64,000 bases of DNA from Trichomonas vaginalis G3. Its lineage: Eukaryota; Parabasalia; Trichomonadida; Trichomonadidae. Shown piece by piece: positions 1 through 9,984 of the stretch. The DNA lies in assembly GCF_026262505.1 (NCBI RefSeq), contig NC_067206.1:6476879-6540878 (forward strand). The letters run 5' to 3'. A program made the position numbers and the translations under genes. Below the pieces are notes generated by a model. The model had not been told where the DNA came from. It was given only the letters and a program-made list of their open reading frames with translations, and did no database searches. Positions within the stretch are counted from its first letter, which is position 1, and the number at the start of each line of letters is the position of its first letter.

Positions 1-672
1 AAGCATAAACAAACTCACTACACTACTGAAGACCATAACCATAACATACTCGGTATCATTAACCGCTTCATAAGAACGCTCAGAGATTTAAATCAAGAGC
101 GAGACTTTACCGAAGAAACAATGAAACATTTCATCGAAGTATATAATTCCTCAACACATTCTACAACAGGCCATACACCAAATTCAATGACACAACAACA
201 AGAAGAAAAGTATATACAAAAGAAACGAAGTCAAACACAAAATATCAGAAATTCAACACAATTTACTCTCATTCCTGGAACAAAAGTTCGTGTAGTTCTT
301 GACGACAAACCGTTGACAAAGAAACGTTTAAGGTTAAGTCGAAATTATTATATCGTAGACTCTACGCAAGGTAATGGATATCTTATAAAAGCTGCTGACG
401 ACTCTATTGCGTTTTATCCTCGACATAAATTAGTCGAAAGTAGTAATGGCAAACTTGCTGAAACCATTGACGAAGCAAAGCGAGGAGTGGTTATTGAAAT
501 ACTTGACTACAACATAAACGATGACACTTATAAAGTAAGATATGAAGGAGGCGTTGAAGATGTTATACCATCTAAGAACTTGAGAGAGTCGAAGCCAACA
601 CATCTGGGACCATTAGAGCGGGAGTACTGGAAAGACAAAAATATGCCAGAAAGAATAAGAAAATTCTTCTAA
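1..672 (+). CDS. Retrovirus-like DDE integrase, C-terminal part (runs in from left edge)
   Basis: The frame is open from the first base, so this is the 3' part of a longer gene. The first ~45 residues contain the end of the integrase catalytic core (NILGIINRFIRTLRDL), followed by the YN..H.TTG.TP motif typical of Maverick/Ginger-type integrases. Residues ~95-150 have a basic SH3-like stretch, and residues ~160-195 (GVVIEILDYN..TYKVRYEGG) look like a chromo/Tudor-like domain. In this family the enzyme inserts the element into chromosomal DNA. The gene is co-directional with the KilA-N gene 257 bp downstream. A second, different integrase lies at the right edge of the window. Function is by family; the N-terminal half is not visible. 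Confidence 0.85.
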   Translation, partial: KHKQTHYTTEDHNHNILGIINRFIRTLRDLNQERDFTEETMKHFIEVYNSSTHSTTGHTPNSMTQQQEEKYIQKKRSQTQNIRNSTQFTLIPGTKVRVVLDDKPLTKKRLRLSRNYYIVDSTQGNGYLIKAADDSIAFYPRHKLVESSNGKLAETIDEAKRGVVIEILDYNINDDTYKVRYEGGVEDVIPSKNLRESKPTHLGPLEREYWKDKNMPERIRKFF

Positions 673-760
673 ACTTTTTCGTTGGATGTAAATCAGACAT
701 GAATGAGAACAGTCATGTATTATTAATGTTTTCATAAATTTACACCAAAAATAATGTTTA

Positions 761-795
761 GGTGAAGAGGTGAGATCTCACCCGTTTTTTCACCT
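761..795. terminator. Nested palindrome after integrase gene
   Basis: An outer GGTGAA/TTCACC pair encloses a perfect 14-bp palindrome, GGTGAGATCTCACC. The same nested design recurs after the KilA-N gene (1812-1845) and after a small gene of copy A2 (18762-18795), always just past a stop codon. A transcript would fold into a hairpin here. A role in 3'-end formation is inference. The rest of the 673-929 gap is AT-rich and ends in a T-rich promoter-like tract. Confidence 0.45.
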
Positions 796-885
796 CTTTT
801 TTCACCCTCACCGCTTAGCGGCTCAGATTGCTTTAGCTTTCTCATGAATTTTCATGTATTTCCTTATGAAAGAAAAATAAAGTTA

Positions 886-913
886 GTTTTATTTTTATTT
901 ATTTTTTTATCCG
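886..913 (+). promoter_or_regulatory. T-rich upstream module TTTTTTTATCCGG before KilA-N
   Basis: A run of T-rich DNA ending in TTTTTTTATCCGG sits about 15 bases upstream of the KilA-N start. Related TTTTTATCCGA or TTTATTTTTATCCGA strings precede the 114-residue gene, the minor capsid gene and the major capsid gene, so it behaves like an element promoter. This is seen in the sequence; the promoter role is inferred. Confidence 0.5.
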
Positions 914-929
914 GAATATAAAGACAGTA

Positions 930-1757
930 ATGACAACATCAGAGAACACAACAACAGTTATAGTCCATGAAGCAATAAATGAAGAATACGAATACATACA
1001 GTATAACAAACAATTGAGACTCATTCGTTCAGTCAAAGACGACATGTACCAAATGCAAAGTATAATGAATGCTCTTCAGTCTACAAAGCAAGCATATCAT
1101 TGGTTTGAAAACCAACAGACAAAAGAACTTTTAGAAGAATTTCCTCATATGATTGCTACCCTCGGAAAACCGAGGGAAGAGATTCCATTCGAAAATCGCA
1201 AGAATTTGGCACCTGGTTTGAGAGGTTATTATGTTCATAGACTTTTAGTAAATGCTGTAGCAATGTGGGCTTCACCTCGTTATGCTTGTTATATTTTCAT
1301 GATGTTAGATGAACTATATAAAGCAGAACGTGGAGAGATGGAAAAGAAACTTCAAGCAAAAGATGAAGTCATTGAATCCAAAGACAAAAGCATACAGAAA
1401 AGAATACCACGTTCAGTACCAAAAGGAAAGGAAAAGAGTTATAAGTATATGATATATACTGAAGAGTTGGAGAAAGAAGAAGATAAAGATATGGTTATGT
1501 TGCATTTAGTCAGAAGAAACAACAAGAGCTTTTATGACCTTGCTAAGATTTACAAATCTGACAGAAACTGGTTCTATCGTGAAAACTTACCGATTTCAAT
1601 GACACCGAATGAGCAAATAAAAGAAATTGTCAAAAATACTCTTCCTCAAACACACTATGACATCAAAGGTTGCACAATACTTACCTTCAAAGAAGACTTA
1701 CCATTACTGAAAGAAAAGATAACAGAATATTTCGATAACTTCAAAGAGGAAGAATGA
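930..1757 (+). CDS. KilA-N domain protein with C-terminal DUF3627-like region
   Basis: This is a whole-looking 275-residue protein. Residues ~45-130 match the KilA-N DNA-binding fold (YHWFENQQTKELLEEF ... GLRGYYVHRLLVNAVAMWASPRYACYIFMML). Residues ~130-165 are a charged helical linker, and residues ~165-250 (MVMLHLVRRNNKSFYDLAK ...) resemble the C-terminal region found in T. vaginalis and large-DNA-virus KilA-N proteins. It probably binds DNA and acts as a regulator, but the target is unknown. The start follows a TTTTTTTATCCGG module by ~15 bases. Closely related copies lie at 19440-19859 (3' part only) and 54420-55243 (-). Family assignment is good; the role is inferred. Confidence 0.85.
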   Translation: MTTSENTTTVIVHEAINEEYEYIQYNKQLRLIRSVKDDMYQMQSIMNALQSTKQAYHWFENQQTKELLEEFPHMIATLGKPREEIPFENRKNLAPGLRGYYVHRLLVNAVAMWASPRYACYIFMMLDELYKAERGEMEKKLQAKDEVIESKDKSIQKRIPRSVPKGKEKSYKYMIYTEELEKEEDKDMVMLHLVRRNNKSFYDLAKIYKSDRNWFYRENLPISMTPNEQIKEIVKNTLPQTHYDIKGCTILTFKEDLPLLKEKITEYFDNFKEEE

Positions 1758-1800
1758 AGTCACGACAACATTAACGAAGAAGTCACGACAACATTAACGA
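1755..1800 (+). repeat. 23-bp tandem repeat, two units, at the KilA-N 3' end
   Basis: Two nearly identical units of the form GAAGTCACGACAACATTAAC follow the KilA-N stop. The unit resembles the long minisatellite at 57.65-58.74 kb (GAAGTCATGACAAAACATGT), suggesting a shared origin of 3' repeat tracts in these elements. Confidence 0.7.
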
Positions 1801-1811
1801 AGAGAGAATGA

Positions 1812-1845
1812 GGTGAAAAAACAGGTGAAATCTCACCTCTTCACC
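1812..1845. terminator. Nested palindrome between convergent KilA-N and 157-residue genes
   Basis: GGTGAA/TTCACC arms enclose GGTGAAATCTCACC. It sits between two convergent gene ends (1757 and 1862), so a bidirectional 3'-end signal would fit. One base in the core differs from the copy at 761-795, and pairing is otherwise kept. Confidence 0.45.
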
Positions 1846-1861
1846 AAAAATATATTTTTGG

Positions 1862-2335
1862 TTAAATAGCTTCAGGGTCAATTTCTTCAACCATTTCACT
1901 TCCTTCGTCAATGTCAATAGAAGCTTCTTCAACCTTTGGTAAGAACTTTTGTATAACATCTTTGTTCGTTATTGTCTTCAGAGATGAAGGATAATATTTC
2001 ACATTTATTTCACCCTTCTTATATTCTTTCTGTTCGGAAAGATTTAAAGCAATACTGAAGAAGTCAACGTTAGAGTTCTTTATGACAGTATAGTGTGTAT
2101 CTTTGACATTCACGAAGAAACCCTTTTGTTTCAAAACTACTGCTAACTCTTGTGAAGTATAACGTTTGCGGTCAATGACGATAGCTAATGGTCTGACATA
2201 CTGACCAAACTTAGATTCTTTCACAAACTTCTTGTTAAAGATAACATTAACGTTTGCAGAACCATTGAACTCATTCTTGATGGCAGTAGCGAGAGCATTG
2301 TATGAAAAGAACTTGCAATCTTGCATGTGTTTCAT
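1862..2335 (-). CDS. Hypothetical 157-residue protein with acidic tail
   Basis: I do not recognise this protein. It looks whole and has mixed alpha/beta composition. Its C-terminus is very acidic and ends in EEIDPEAI. The 139-residue family B protein ends in the similar IDIDPEMF, is of similar size, and sits next to the same 114-residue gene, so the two may be distant relatives (weak evidence). It diverges from the 114-residue gene across an 88-bp AT-rich gap that probably holds promoters for both. A small nucleic-acid-binding replication factor is one possibility, but nothing in the sequence proves it. Confidence 0.6.
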   Translation of the reverse strand: MKHMQDCKFFSYNALATAIKNEFNGSANVNVIFNKKFVKESKFGQYVRPLAIVIDRKRYTSQELAVVLKQKGFFVNVKDTHYTVIKNSNVDFFSIALNLSEQKEYKKGEINVKYYPSSLKTITNKDVIQKFLPKVEEASIDIDEGSEMVEEIDPEAI

Positions 2336-2393
2336 TAAAATAAAAATATTAAATTATTTTGAAAAATAACTTAAAAAAATGTAATCTAATTTT

Positions 2394-2423
2394 TCAAAAA
2401 AATATTTTTATCCGATAGAAAAG
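2394..2423 (+). promoter_or_regulatory. A/T-tract module with TATCCGATAGAAAAG before the 114-residue gene
   Basis: An A-run followed by TATTTTTATCCGATAGAAAAG leads directly into the ATG. Nearly the same string precedes the 114- and 139-residue genes in copies C and D, and the 139-residue gene in copy B. It is the best conserved upstream signal in the window. Promoter function is inferred. Confidence 0.6.
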
Positions 2424-2768
2424 ATGACAGAAAAATTAACTTTTTACATAGCGCCAGACCCTTCTTGCCCACATCTTTTTAAGCCACAATATATAGTCAT
2501 AGAACTAAATAGAGAAAGCGAAATTCTACAAATAGAAGAAAGCGAAATTCTACAAACAGAAGAAACATATAGAGACCTAGATAACGAAACTGGATATGCA
2601 CTATTCTGGTTAGATTGTCCTTATGAAATGTATGAAAAAAAGGCTTTATATGAAGAATATAGAAAATATTGTCATGAAAACAATATAAGACCAAGCTCTA
2701 GAGAAAAATTCTATGCTGGTATAAAACATCTTTTCGAAGTTCGGAATGGCAAATATAGAAAGAAATAA
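2424..2768 (+). CDS. 114-residue protein resembling the C-terminal domain of the SF3 helicase
   Basis: It looks whole. The N-terminus has a Ser/Glu-Ile-Leu-Gln stretch containing a short internal duplication. Residues ~70-114 (ALYEEYRKYCHENN...FYAGIKHLF.V.NGKY.KK) align with the last ~45 residues of the family B SF3 helicase (SLYDSYKQYCQEYG...FLANVKSLLDVQNGVY.KK), a winged-helix-like tail as in D5-type helicases. In copies C and D this gene lies directly after the helicase; here it lies directly before the polymerase. It could be a free-standing helicase tail that binds DNA or a partner. Homology with the tail is visible; the role is inference. Confidence 0.7.
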   Translation: MTEKLTFYIAPDPSCPHLFKPQYIVIELNRESEILQIEESEILQTEETYRDLDNETGYALFWLDCPYEMYEKKALYEEYRKYCHENNIRPSSREKFYAGIKHLFEVRNGKYRKK

Positions 2769-2787
2769 TTTTTCTAAGTTTATTTTT

Positions 2788-2817
2788 TCAAAAAATATTT
2801 TTTATTTCCTACTAAAG
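2788..2817 (+). promoter_or_regulatory. A-tract/TATTTTTTATTT module before PolB
   Basis: The string AAAAAATATTTTTTATTT ends ten bases before the polymerase start. It matches the A/T module used throughout families B and F and supports the start at 2818 over the longer upstream frame. Confidence 0.5.
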
Positions 2818-5800
2818 ATGTATCGGAAGTTGTCTAAGTTAGAACACTCGGAAATAAAACAACTTCTTACAGAAGCTAATATAGATGTTGCAAAGCATTA
2901 CGCAACAAACAAAAAAGCACTCGCTGACATCCTCAATGACTATAATGGTGCAATAAGTTATGATAGAATTCATGAGTTCATAAAGCCGCAACGCGGCGAG
3001 GACGAAGTCCATGCAAGAGCATTTCCTTTAAATGACATTGCTATTGACTTATATCATAGACGTTCAGTACCTCATGAAGTAAGAAGAGAAATGTTTGACA
3101 TAACAAATGCAAACGTTGGTGAAACAAGAAGAGCTGTACCACATGAAGTAAGAAGAGAAATGTTTGACATAACAAATGCAAACGTTGGTGAAACACGAAA
3201 GAGAGATGACACACTGAAACAACAGAGAAGAGAGATGTTTAAAAGTGCTATAGAACAAGTTCGCAAAGCTAATAATGTCATTCGTTCCATTGACGACAAA
3301 CCAAAAGAAGGTGAGAGATGGTTAAAGAAAGATGAAGAAAATAGGAAGAGGAATGTGAAGTCAGGCAATAGACTCATTGACTTTAACATCGAAGCTTTAG
3401 ATGAACCAAACAGAGACTACTTACACAAACATTTTGGTAAGGTTTTCATGAGACTCTTAGAGAAAATTAAAATAAACTCCCAACAGAGATGGATGGTATG
3501 TTATAAACTTGGTGGAAAGTATGAATGTTCTACGTTAAACCTCAATAATATTGGAACATTACTACATCAGCTCTTGAAGGAGAACTTTATATCAGAGATA
3601 GAAGCAAATGCCGCAGGTATTGTTGAAATGCACTATGACTTCTTCTTGACAAACATTCTTACCGAAATAAAGATGTATGATTTAACAGAATATGAAGGCT
3701 TAACGATGTCAGATGTAAAGAAAGGCAAACCAAAAAAGAGACCATATAGAGATGAAAGCACACTGACAAATGACCAGAAAGCCATTTTGGAAGCTCTTAA
3801 GCAAACAGGAAACCCAGCACTTATAGAAAGCTTTTGGAAAGATAATGGTGAAAAGAAGTTTTATAAGAAGAGAAGCGGTCAGTTCTGGAAGTATCTTTGC
3901 ACATTACCTATAAATCTTGAACGCTACCAAATCTTCAATGAACTGAACAAAAGAACTGCAACACTTATGACAGAGGACAATTGTTTCGTTTATGCTTGCA
4001 TTCAGGCTGGAGTAAATGAAGAAACTATTGACCACATGAGAGAAGTCATTCGTGTTAGAGACTTTCCTCAAAGTAAAGTACAAGAAATTTCTGACGCAAC
4101 AGGTATAGCATTTAATGTTACCATTGGTTATTTCAATGACTCAAGACATAATGAAATAAAGAGATATATACCAAAAGAATGCGAAACTGTTAGAACTATT
4201 GACTTACTTCTTGTTGAAGACCACTACATGCTAAATGAAAGATTACCAATGACAACATACTTCATTCGAAACTATAAAGAAATTCTCAAAGCTTGTGGTG
4301 GAATGAACATTGAGAAACAGATGAAGATTTATACAAAGAGAGAAGATAAATATGTAGTTCGTTATGATAGAACAACACCGTTATGGGATGTTATGAAAAC
4401 ATTGTGGGAGTGCAAATATTTCGAACCTATTTCTTATGGAGAACTTTTCACATATACTACTGACTTATATAAACAGAACCTTGCACCATTTAAAGATTTG
4501 ACATATGCTCCAAAGTATTGTGTACAACTGAAGAAGAAAGCAGAGTCAAAAGAAGTAAATAAAGCTAAATGTAAATTCATACCTGAGCACGTTTTCTTTG
4601 CTGACTTTGAGTGTAGTACGGATGGCTTTCATAAAGCTTTTAACATCTGTTATGACAGTGAAGATGGTTCAGTTGAGTGAAAGCATTTGGGGTCAAAACT
4701 GTGCAACAGAATTTTTGGAAAGACTTCCTGACAAGAGTTTAATATATTTTCACAACCTCAGTTATGACATAAACTTCATCTTAAGACACATGACAGAAGT
4801 GAAAGGAACTCCCATCATTAAAGGTTCACGAACAATGCAAATAACTGGTTTATATAAAGGACGGGCAATTATTATAAAAGACTCTTACAGTGTTATAAAT
4901 AAGAAGCTTAAACTATTTCCTGCTATGTTTAACTTACAAACAGGACCGAAAGAAGTATTTCCATATAACTACTACAGCAGTGTTTTGTTAGCAAATGACA
5001 ACAGAACTGGTGTCATTTCTGAAGCATGTAAGTTTATCCATGATGCAGATACATTTATGAAGAACATAGATTCCATCAAAGGTTGCAGAATAGATGAAAA
5101 CCACTTCGACTTAGAAAAATATAGCACGTTTTACTGCAAACAAGATGTAAGAATTTTAAGAGAAGGTTTTGTAAAGTTCCGCAATGACTTATTGAAAGAG
5201 TTTGATTTAAACGTTTATGACTACGTTAGTATTTGTTCTATTGCTAACAAATTGTTTGAGAACAGAGTATACTTCCCGAATGGAAATCTTTATGACCTCT
5301 CAAATAAACCAAGAGAATTTATTTCGAGATGCATTCAAGGTGGAAGATGTATGTTGTCAGATAACATGAAACAAAAGAGCAAAAAGAAACTCATTGCTGA
5401 CTTCGACACTGTTTCATTATATCCTTCAGCTATAGCAAGACTTTATACTTTAGAAGGAATTCCAAAAGTATTGAAGGATGAGATGCTAAGCACAGAGTAT
5501 CTCATGAGACATTTATTCGATGATGACCAAAAGGAACCCATTGGTGAAAAGTTTATGTCTGGCTTCTTTGTTCTCATTAAGATAACAGAGATTGGTATAC
5601 CCAGACACTTTCATTTAATAGTTTGCGACCCTGAACTAAATCCAGAACTTAACGTTCCAAGAAGTTCAAACACTTGCTGTCTCATGTATGTTGACCATAT
5701 AACATTACAAGACCTCATAAAATATCAAGGTGTCAAATGTGAAGTGTTGCAAGGATACTATTACGATGGAAACAGAGATATGAGAATAAGAGATGAAGTA

Positions 5801-6660
5801 AAGAAGTTGTTTGAGTTAAGGTTAAAGTATAAGAAAGAAGGAAACCCCTTACAAGAAATTATAAAACTCATTCTGAACAGCATTTATGGCAAAACTATTC
5901 TATCTCCTATTGAGTCAAAAATAACCATAGTAAATGACAAAGATGCTATAAGATATGCTATAAGAAATTACAACCATATAGTGAAGTTCGAAGGTTTGGA
6001 TGGTTCAGATAAAACTATTTTCAAGCTAACGAAAAGCATTTGCAGACACTTTAACTTCTGTCCACTTGGTGTTAATATTCTGTCTATGTCAAAACGTATT
6101 ATGAATGAAGTATTCTGTACTGCAGAGACATGGGACTTCAAATATTTTACCAGGATACCGACAGTATGCACTTATATAATGAAGACATCCCAAAGCTTGC
6201 AGCAGAGTTTAAGAAGAGATATGGTCGCGAACTTATAGGAAAGAACCTTGGTCAATTTCATAGCGACTTTGCAGAAATAACACCTGGAAAACAAAGTTTA
6301 GCTTATAAAAGTATTTTCTGTGGAAAGAAGACCTACATAGACTTACTCACTAACGATTTAAATGAAGTTGCATTTCACTGCAGAATGAAAGGCGTGAAGC
6401 AAGATGTTATTGCTTTAACCGCTAATGAAATGTTTCCTGAAGCTATACAATGCTATTACAATGAAGATAAGAACATTCACATACCTGTTGGAACATATGA
6501 CAAAGACTCTGAGTTCAGTTTAATGAAACTTTACAAAGCACTTTATGATGGTCAAGAGATTGCATTCGACTTATGTAAGTCATGTCAACCTTGCTTTGCT
6601 GAAAAGTTCAACTTTTCAATAACGACTAAAACAAGCTTTATTCGTAAGTTGAAGTTCTGA
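2818..6660 (+). pseudogene. Protein-primed DNA polymerase B remnant (A1)
   Basis: A family B polymerase of the Polinton protein-primed type. Parts in order are: a SAP-like N-terminal helix pair (~2830-2950); a basic linker with a 69-bp tandem duplication (~3060-3200); an OTU/papain-like domain around DNCFVYACIQAG (~3975); exonuclease motifs FADFECS (~4600), NLSYDINF (~4760) and YCKQDVRIL (~5130); palm motif A DxxSLYPSA (~5405); motif B KLILNSIYGK (~5865); and motif C YQDTDS (~6150). It would copy the element from a protein primer at its ends. The copy is broken, with about two breaks. It converges on the minor capsid gene. Copy A2 has the same gene without its 5' part. Confidence 0.9.
3061..3198 (+). 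repeat. 69-bp tandem duplication inside the PolB N-terminal region
   Basis: Two adjacent 69-bp units encode nearly the same 23 residues (VPHEVRREMFDITNANVGET). The unit is a multiple of three. Near-identity of the units suggests a recent duplication. Confidence 0.8.
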
Positions 6661-6732
6661 GGTCATTTATTTTTGTCAGCAATGAGGTCATGAATGAGGT
6701 CATTCGTGATAAAAATAAAGCTAGCGTAGATT

Positions 6733-7589
6733 TTACAATACTGCGATGGTAGAGTTTAAGAGTTGTGCTTCAATGTAGAGACAGTCCTTATGGTCTGGAG
6801 GCAAGAACACTGGACATTTATGGTCATGAGTGGAGAACATGTCTATCCAAAACTCACGATTGAAGCCAGTTAATTTATAGTATTTAGGGTTAGGAAGTGG
6901 TGAAGTTCTTGTATGACCAATGAACTCATTTTCAACTCCCTTACTTAAGTTTGAATATAATATAGCTTGCTTTCTATCCCAAATGCCAGGTGTTACAATC
7001 TTTGAAAATTCATTTTTCCTCGGAAGCATTGCATCATAATTGAAAACATTCTTAAAATCATCACTTGGTTCAGAGATTTGAAACCTTATACGTAATGGAT
7101 TTTTTTCTCTTTAGCGACTTCATTGAATGGTGAGAATACAATGAATTGACAGTCATGAGTTCCATCTTCATTTTCATTAAATTCATAATGAAAGTCTATA
7201 AGTTGTGGCTGACTACCTTCTTCTTTCAGTTGTGCAAGAAACTCACGTAAAGGCTGTAAAGTTTGTACTTCAATGTTGAACTTTTTCTCGAACATCTCAT
7301 TAAATGAAATCATACATTGCAACAATGTTGTATCGTCTTTAAAGTATTTGTATATGTGAATGTTTTGGGCGCTTAAAGACTGTTCGTCATTTTCTATCTC
7401 GACTTGAAGTATAAAGTCAACCTTTCTGAAAGCACGTGTTATATACATAGATGTTATGCCAATGTACTTCTCTTCATTTATGTTCACAATCCAGTCTGTT
7501 GGAAACTTAAACGTTACTCTGTTCCCCTTTATTTTGACGTCAGGGTTTTCACTACTGAACGCAACAGATAAAGGTATTTGTCTATACAT
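6733..7589 (-). pseudogene. Minor capsid (penton-like) protein remnant, family A (A1)
   Basis: The start MYRQIPLSVAF is preceded by a TTTATTTTTATCCGAA module. The N-terminal part (FPTDWIVNINEEKYIGI.SMYI) and C-terminal part (YYKLTGFNREFWIDMF...CPVFLPP...YIEAQLLNS) have the beta-rich look of the single-jelly-roll minor capsid protein expected in Polintons. A clearly related but distant protein is at 58869-59732. It is the only long - strand gene placed between the polymerase and the capsid block. The copy is broken, with about one break. The penton call rests on size, beta-rich pattern and position and is moderate. Confidence 0.55.
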
Positions 7590-7613
7590 TTAGTTCGGAT
7601 AAAAATAAACCAT

Positions 7614-7872
7614 TTACTCTTTCTTTGCTTCAGCTTCTTTAGCTTTTGCTTCAGCTTCTTCTCTAGCTTTTTCGCCAGCAAACGTGGGTTCTTTGTCTTC
7701 CAGCAGCTAATGCAGCAAGTTGTTTTTCACTAAGTTTTCTCTTTGGTCTCTCTGGCTTTTGTTCTTGTTTTTGTTCCTTCAGTTCGGATAAAATTTGCTC
7801 ACGAATTTCTTTCTTCAATGCTTCAACATCTATGACCCCTTGGGTCTTGTCCGTAGGGCTTGTCTGAGTCAT
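7614..7872 (-). pseudogene. Small basic/coiled-coil protein remnant (A1)
   Basis: This copy of an ~86-residue protein has an amphipathic Glu/Lys-rich helix (VEALKKEIREQILSELKEQK), a basic segment (KPERPKRKLSEKQLAALAAG) and, in A2, an Ala/Glu/Lys tail. The basic segment suggests nucleic-acid binding, perhaps a core protein; this is inference. It is encoded just upstream of and co-directional with the minor capsid gene, and diverges from the next gene by ~45 bp. This copy is broken, with about one break. Confidence 0.6.
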
Positions 7873-7917
7873 TTGACTGTAGATAAAAAACTAAATTAAA
7901 ACTTTAACCGATGTAAA

Positions 7918-8350
7918 ATGAGCTTGTCAAAATCAGAACGAGAGTCTATTATATTAAATGACGCCAGAGGAATACAACATCCTTTCTATTATGTAAGTCA
8001 GAGTAAAGATGGTAAAATATGTAAGAAAAAGAAAGGTTCCATTAGCGAATACAGAGAGCGACAACATTAAGGTGCATGGCAAGGGCGAAGCCCACGAAGC
8101 CCATATAAAACCTTCTGTTCAAACTGAAAAGTCAATAGAACAAGAAGAAAAGAAGCCAGATGTTCTTTCAATAACGAACCAAGAGCTTATTGCAAAGTTC
8201 GTGAATTTCATTGAAAAGCAAACCGAGTCAAAGAACCCTGACCCGCCAGTGAAAGAAGTTGAGACAAAAGAGAATGTACAGTTCATTGAAAATGTCAAGA
8301 AACAACTTCCACCACGAATGCCAAGAAGAAGAGTGAGAATAATGAAGTAA
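7918..8350 (+). pseudogene. Hypothetical ~145-residue protein remnant (A1)
   Basis: Unrecognised. It begins MSLSKSE.., and has a basic early segment (VRKRKVPLANTESDNIKV), a helical segment (SITNQELIAKFVNFIEKQ) and a very basic end (PPRMPRRRVRIMK). It lies 27 bp before the major capsid gene, in the place where small virion proteins are often found. The basic C-terminus could contact DNA. This copy is broken, with about one break. Confidence 0.55.
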
Positions 8351-8377
8351 ATAGATATTTTTATCTGAAGTAAATAC

Positions 8378-9954
8378 ATGCAGAACGAACAGCTAAACGA
8401 ATTTACTCCAGCAGAGCATATTCATCAGATTCGCTCATATTTCGATATCATAGACAATGCAGTTCAAATTGGTGACACTAATAGAAAATATTCTGACGCA
8501 AAGATTCCATCACAACCTGGAACTGCTAAAGATAACACATGGGTAACATTCAATCTCTCACCTCTGGTGAAAAATATGTTGGACCTTTTACAATACATTC
8601 ATTACGTATAAAATGGAAGGTCAATTTATTGTAGATAAAAGAAATTGGTTCAAGGTTCCAATAAAACAAACCCACCAGGATTTTGGATTGGTTTCGATGA
8701 CGCTTTCTATGCAGTTGCTGGATATCAAATCCTTGCAAATGGTCGTATCGTATATTCTCAAGACAAGACAACAAGAGAAGGAAGCATATATAACTTCAAA
8801 CTCACAAACTAACCGACAAATAAAGAAAGTAGATGTTTTCTCAAAGACTCGACATGAAGATGTATGGAGTCATTCGGGAACATGCAGAACAGGACAAATT
8901 GTTAGTGGTCAATTACAGCAGGAAATCATTTTGATTTTAAGCTTCGTTTAAGAATTCCTGTTAGAAGATTTTCCATTAGAAGCTATTCGATTTATTCCAG
9001 CTTTTGCAGGAAACATTCAGCTTAAAGTAAAGTTCAGTAGCGACGCCTTACAATGCACATCTATATCTGTAAATGATATCATTGCTTTTCAATCCAACTC
9101 TTAAAGTTGCATTTGCTTCAGATTCAAATCCACCGACAAATAAATTTGTTCCATGGAATGAACCATTCACTTATGATAACGAAGGCAGTAGAAGCTAGTG
9201 GAACAGTTTACTAATTACAACTGTAAACCAGCAACTATTTCGAACAAAGATGGATTTTAATGAATGTTTCATTCATCCAAAGTCATTCTCTTTAGACCCT
9301 AACATTATACAGAACTTGTAGAACATTATACAAACGAGGCTTTATGTTTTCCTGTTTAAAGTATGGATTGGATTCCTATGGACGGTTCATTCTCAAGAAT
9401 ACAGATAGTTCAAGTGCAACATTTACAGCAGCTTATACGCCTATTAATGTTAAAAGTATTTGGGCACTATTTAGAAAGAAAGACAACTATTATGTTAATT
9501 TTGAGAACCCTAAGTTTAAATATCTTCAGCTTTCCATGGAGCTTATGGAAATATGCCTGCAGAACCCGAAAAATCATATGGACCTGTATTTTATGAAATG
9601 GTTGCGAACGCTTGCCAATACAAACAATGATATGATAGATTTAATGAAGATGTTATGAGGTCATTGGTGGATGATGGTAGTGTGGAACATAAATGGGATA
9701 GCTATGACACACACATTTCTTATGTGGTTTTCCAACAGAAGTGGACTTTTGCTTCCAGCAAGGTCAAACATCTACTGCTCCAATAACATACAAATTGTCT
9801 GTTAAAGGACCTATTGAACTAGCAACTGAAACGTACCAAAGCCACTTATTGGATTTATGAGGATTGTTGCTTTGCCATTCAGGTGCGTGCTAATGGAATC
9901 CCAATAATAAGATTAGATGACTATAACTTAGCTACGGACGACAGTGAGGAATAA
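8378..9954 (+). pseudogene. Double-jelly-roll major capsid protein remnant, family A (A1)
   Basis: Its length (~525 codons) and recognisable segments match a Polinton major capsid protein: the N-terminal MQNEQLNEFTPAEHIHQIRSYFDIIDN, a central region IP.R..PLEAIRFIPAFAGNIQLKVKFS, and a C-terminal half with repeated beta-strand blocks. The central segment lines up with LRVPLSSFLIFRFLRYLP..GKISIEL in the family B capsid gene, so the two are homologous. The upstream TTTTTATCTGAAGTAAATAC is a promoter-like module. The copy is heavily broken (roughly eight to ten breaks). A2 carries a better kept copy. Confidence 0.75.
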
Positions 9955-9984
9955 AGGATGAACGTTTATTTTTAAAGCTTATAA

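Noticed and set aside
1862-2335. Calling the 157-residue protein a single-stranded DNA-binding protein
   Set aside because: Size, acid tail and place fit, but there is no motif or clear alignment. Left as hypothetical.
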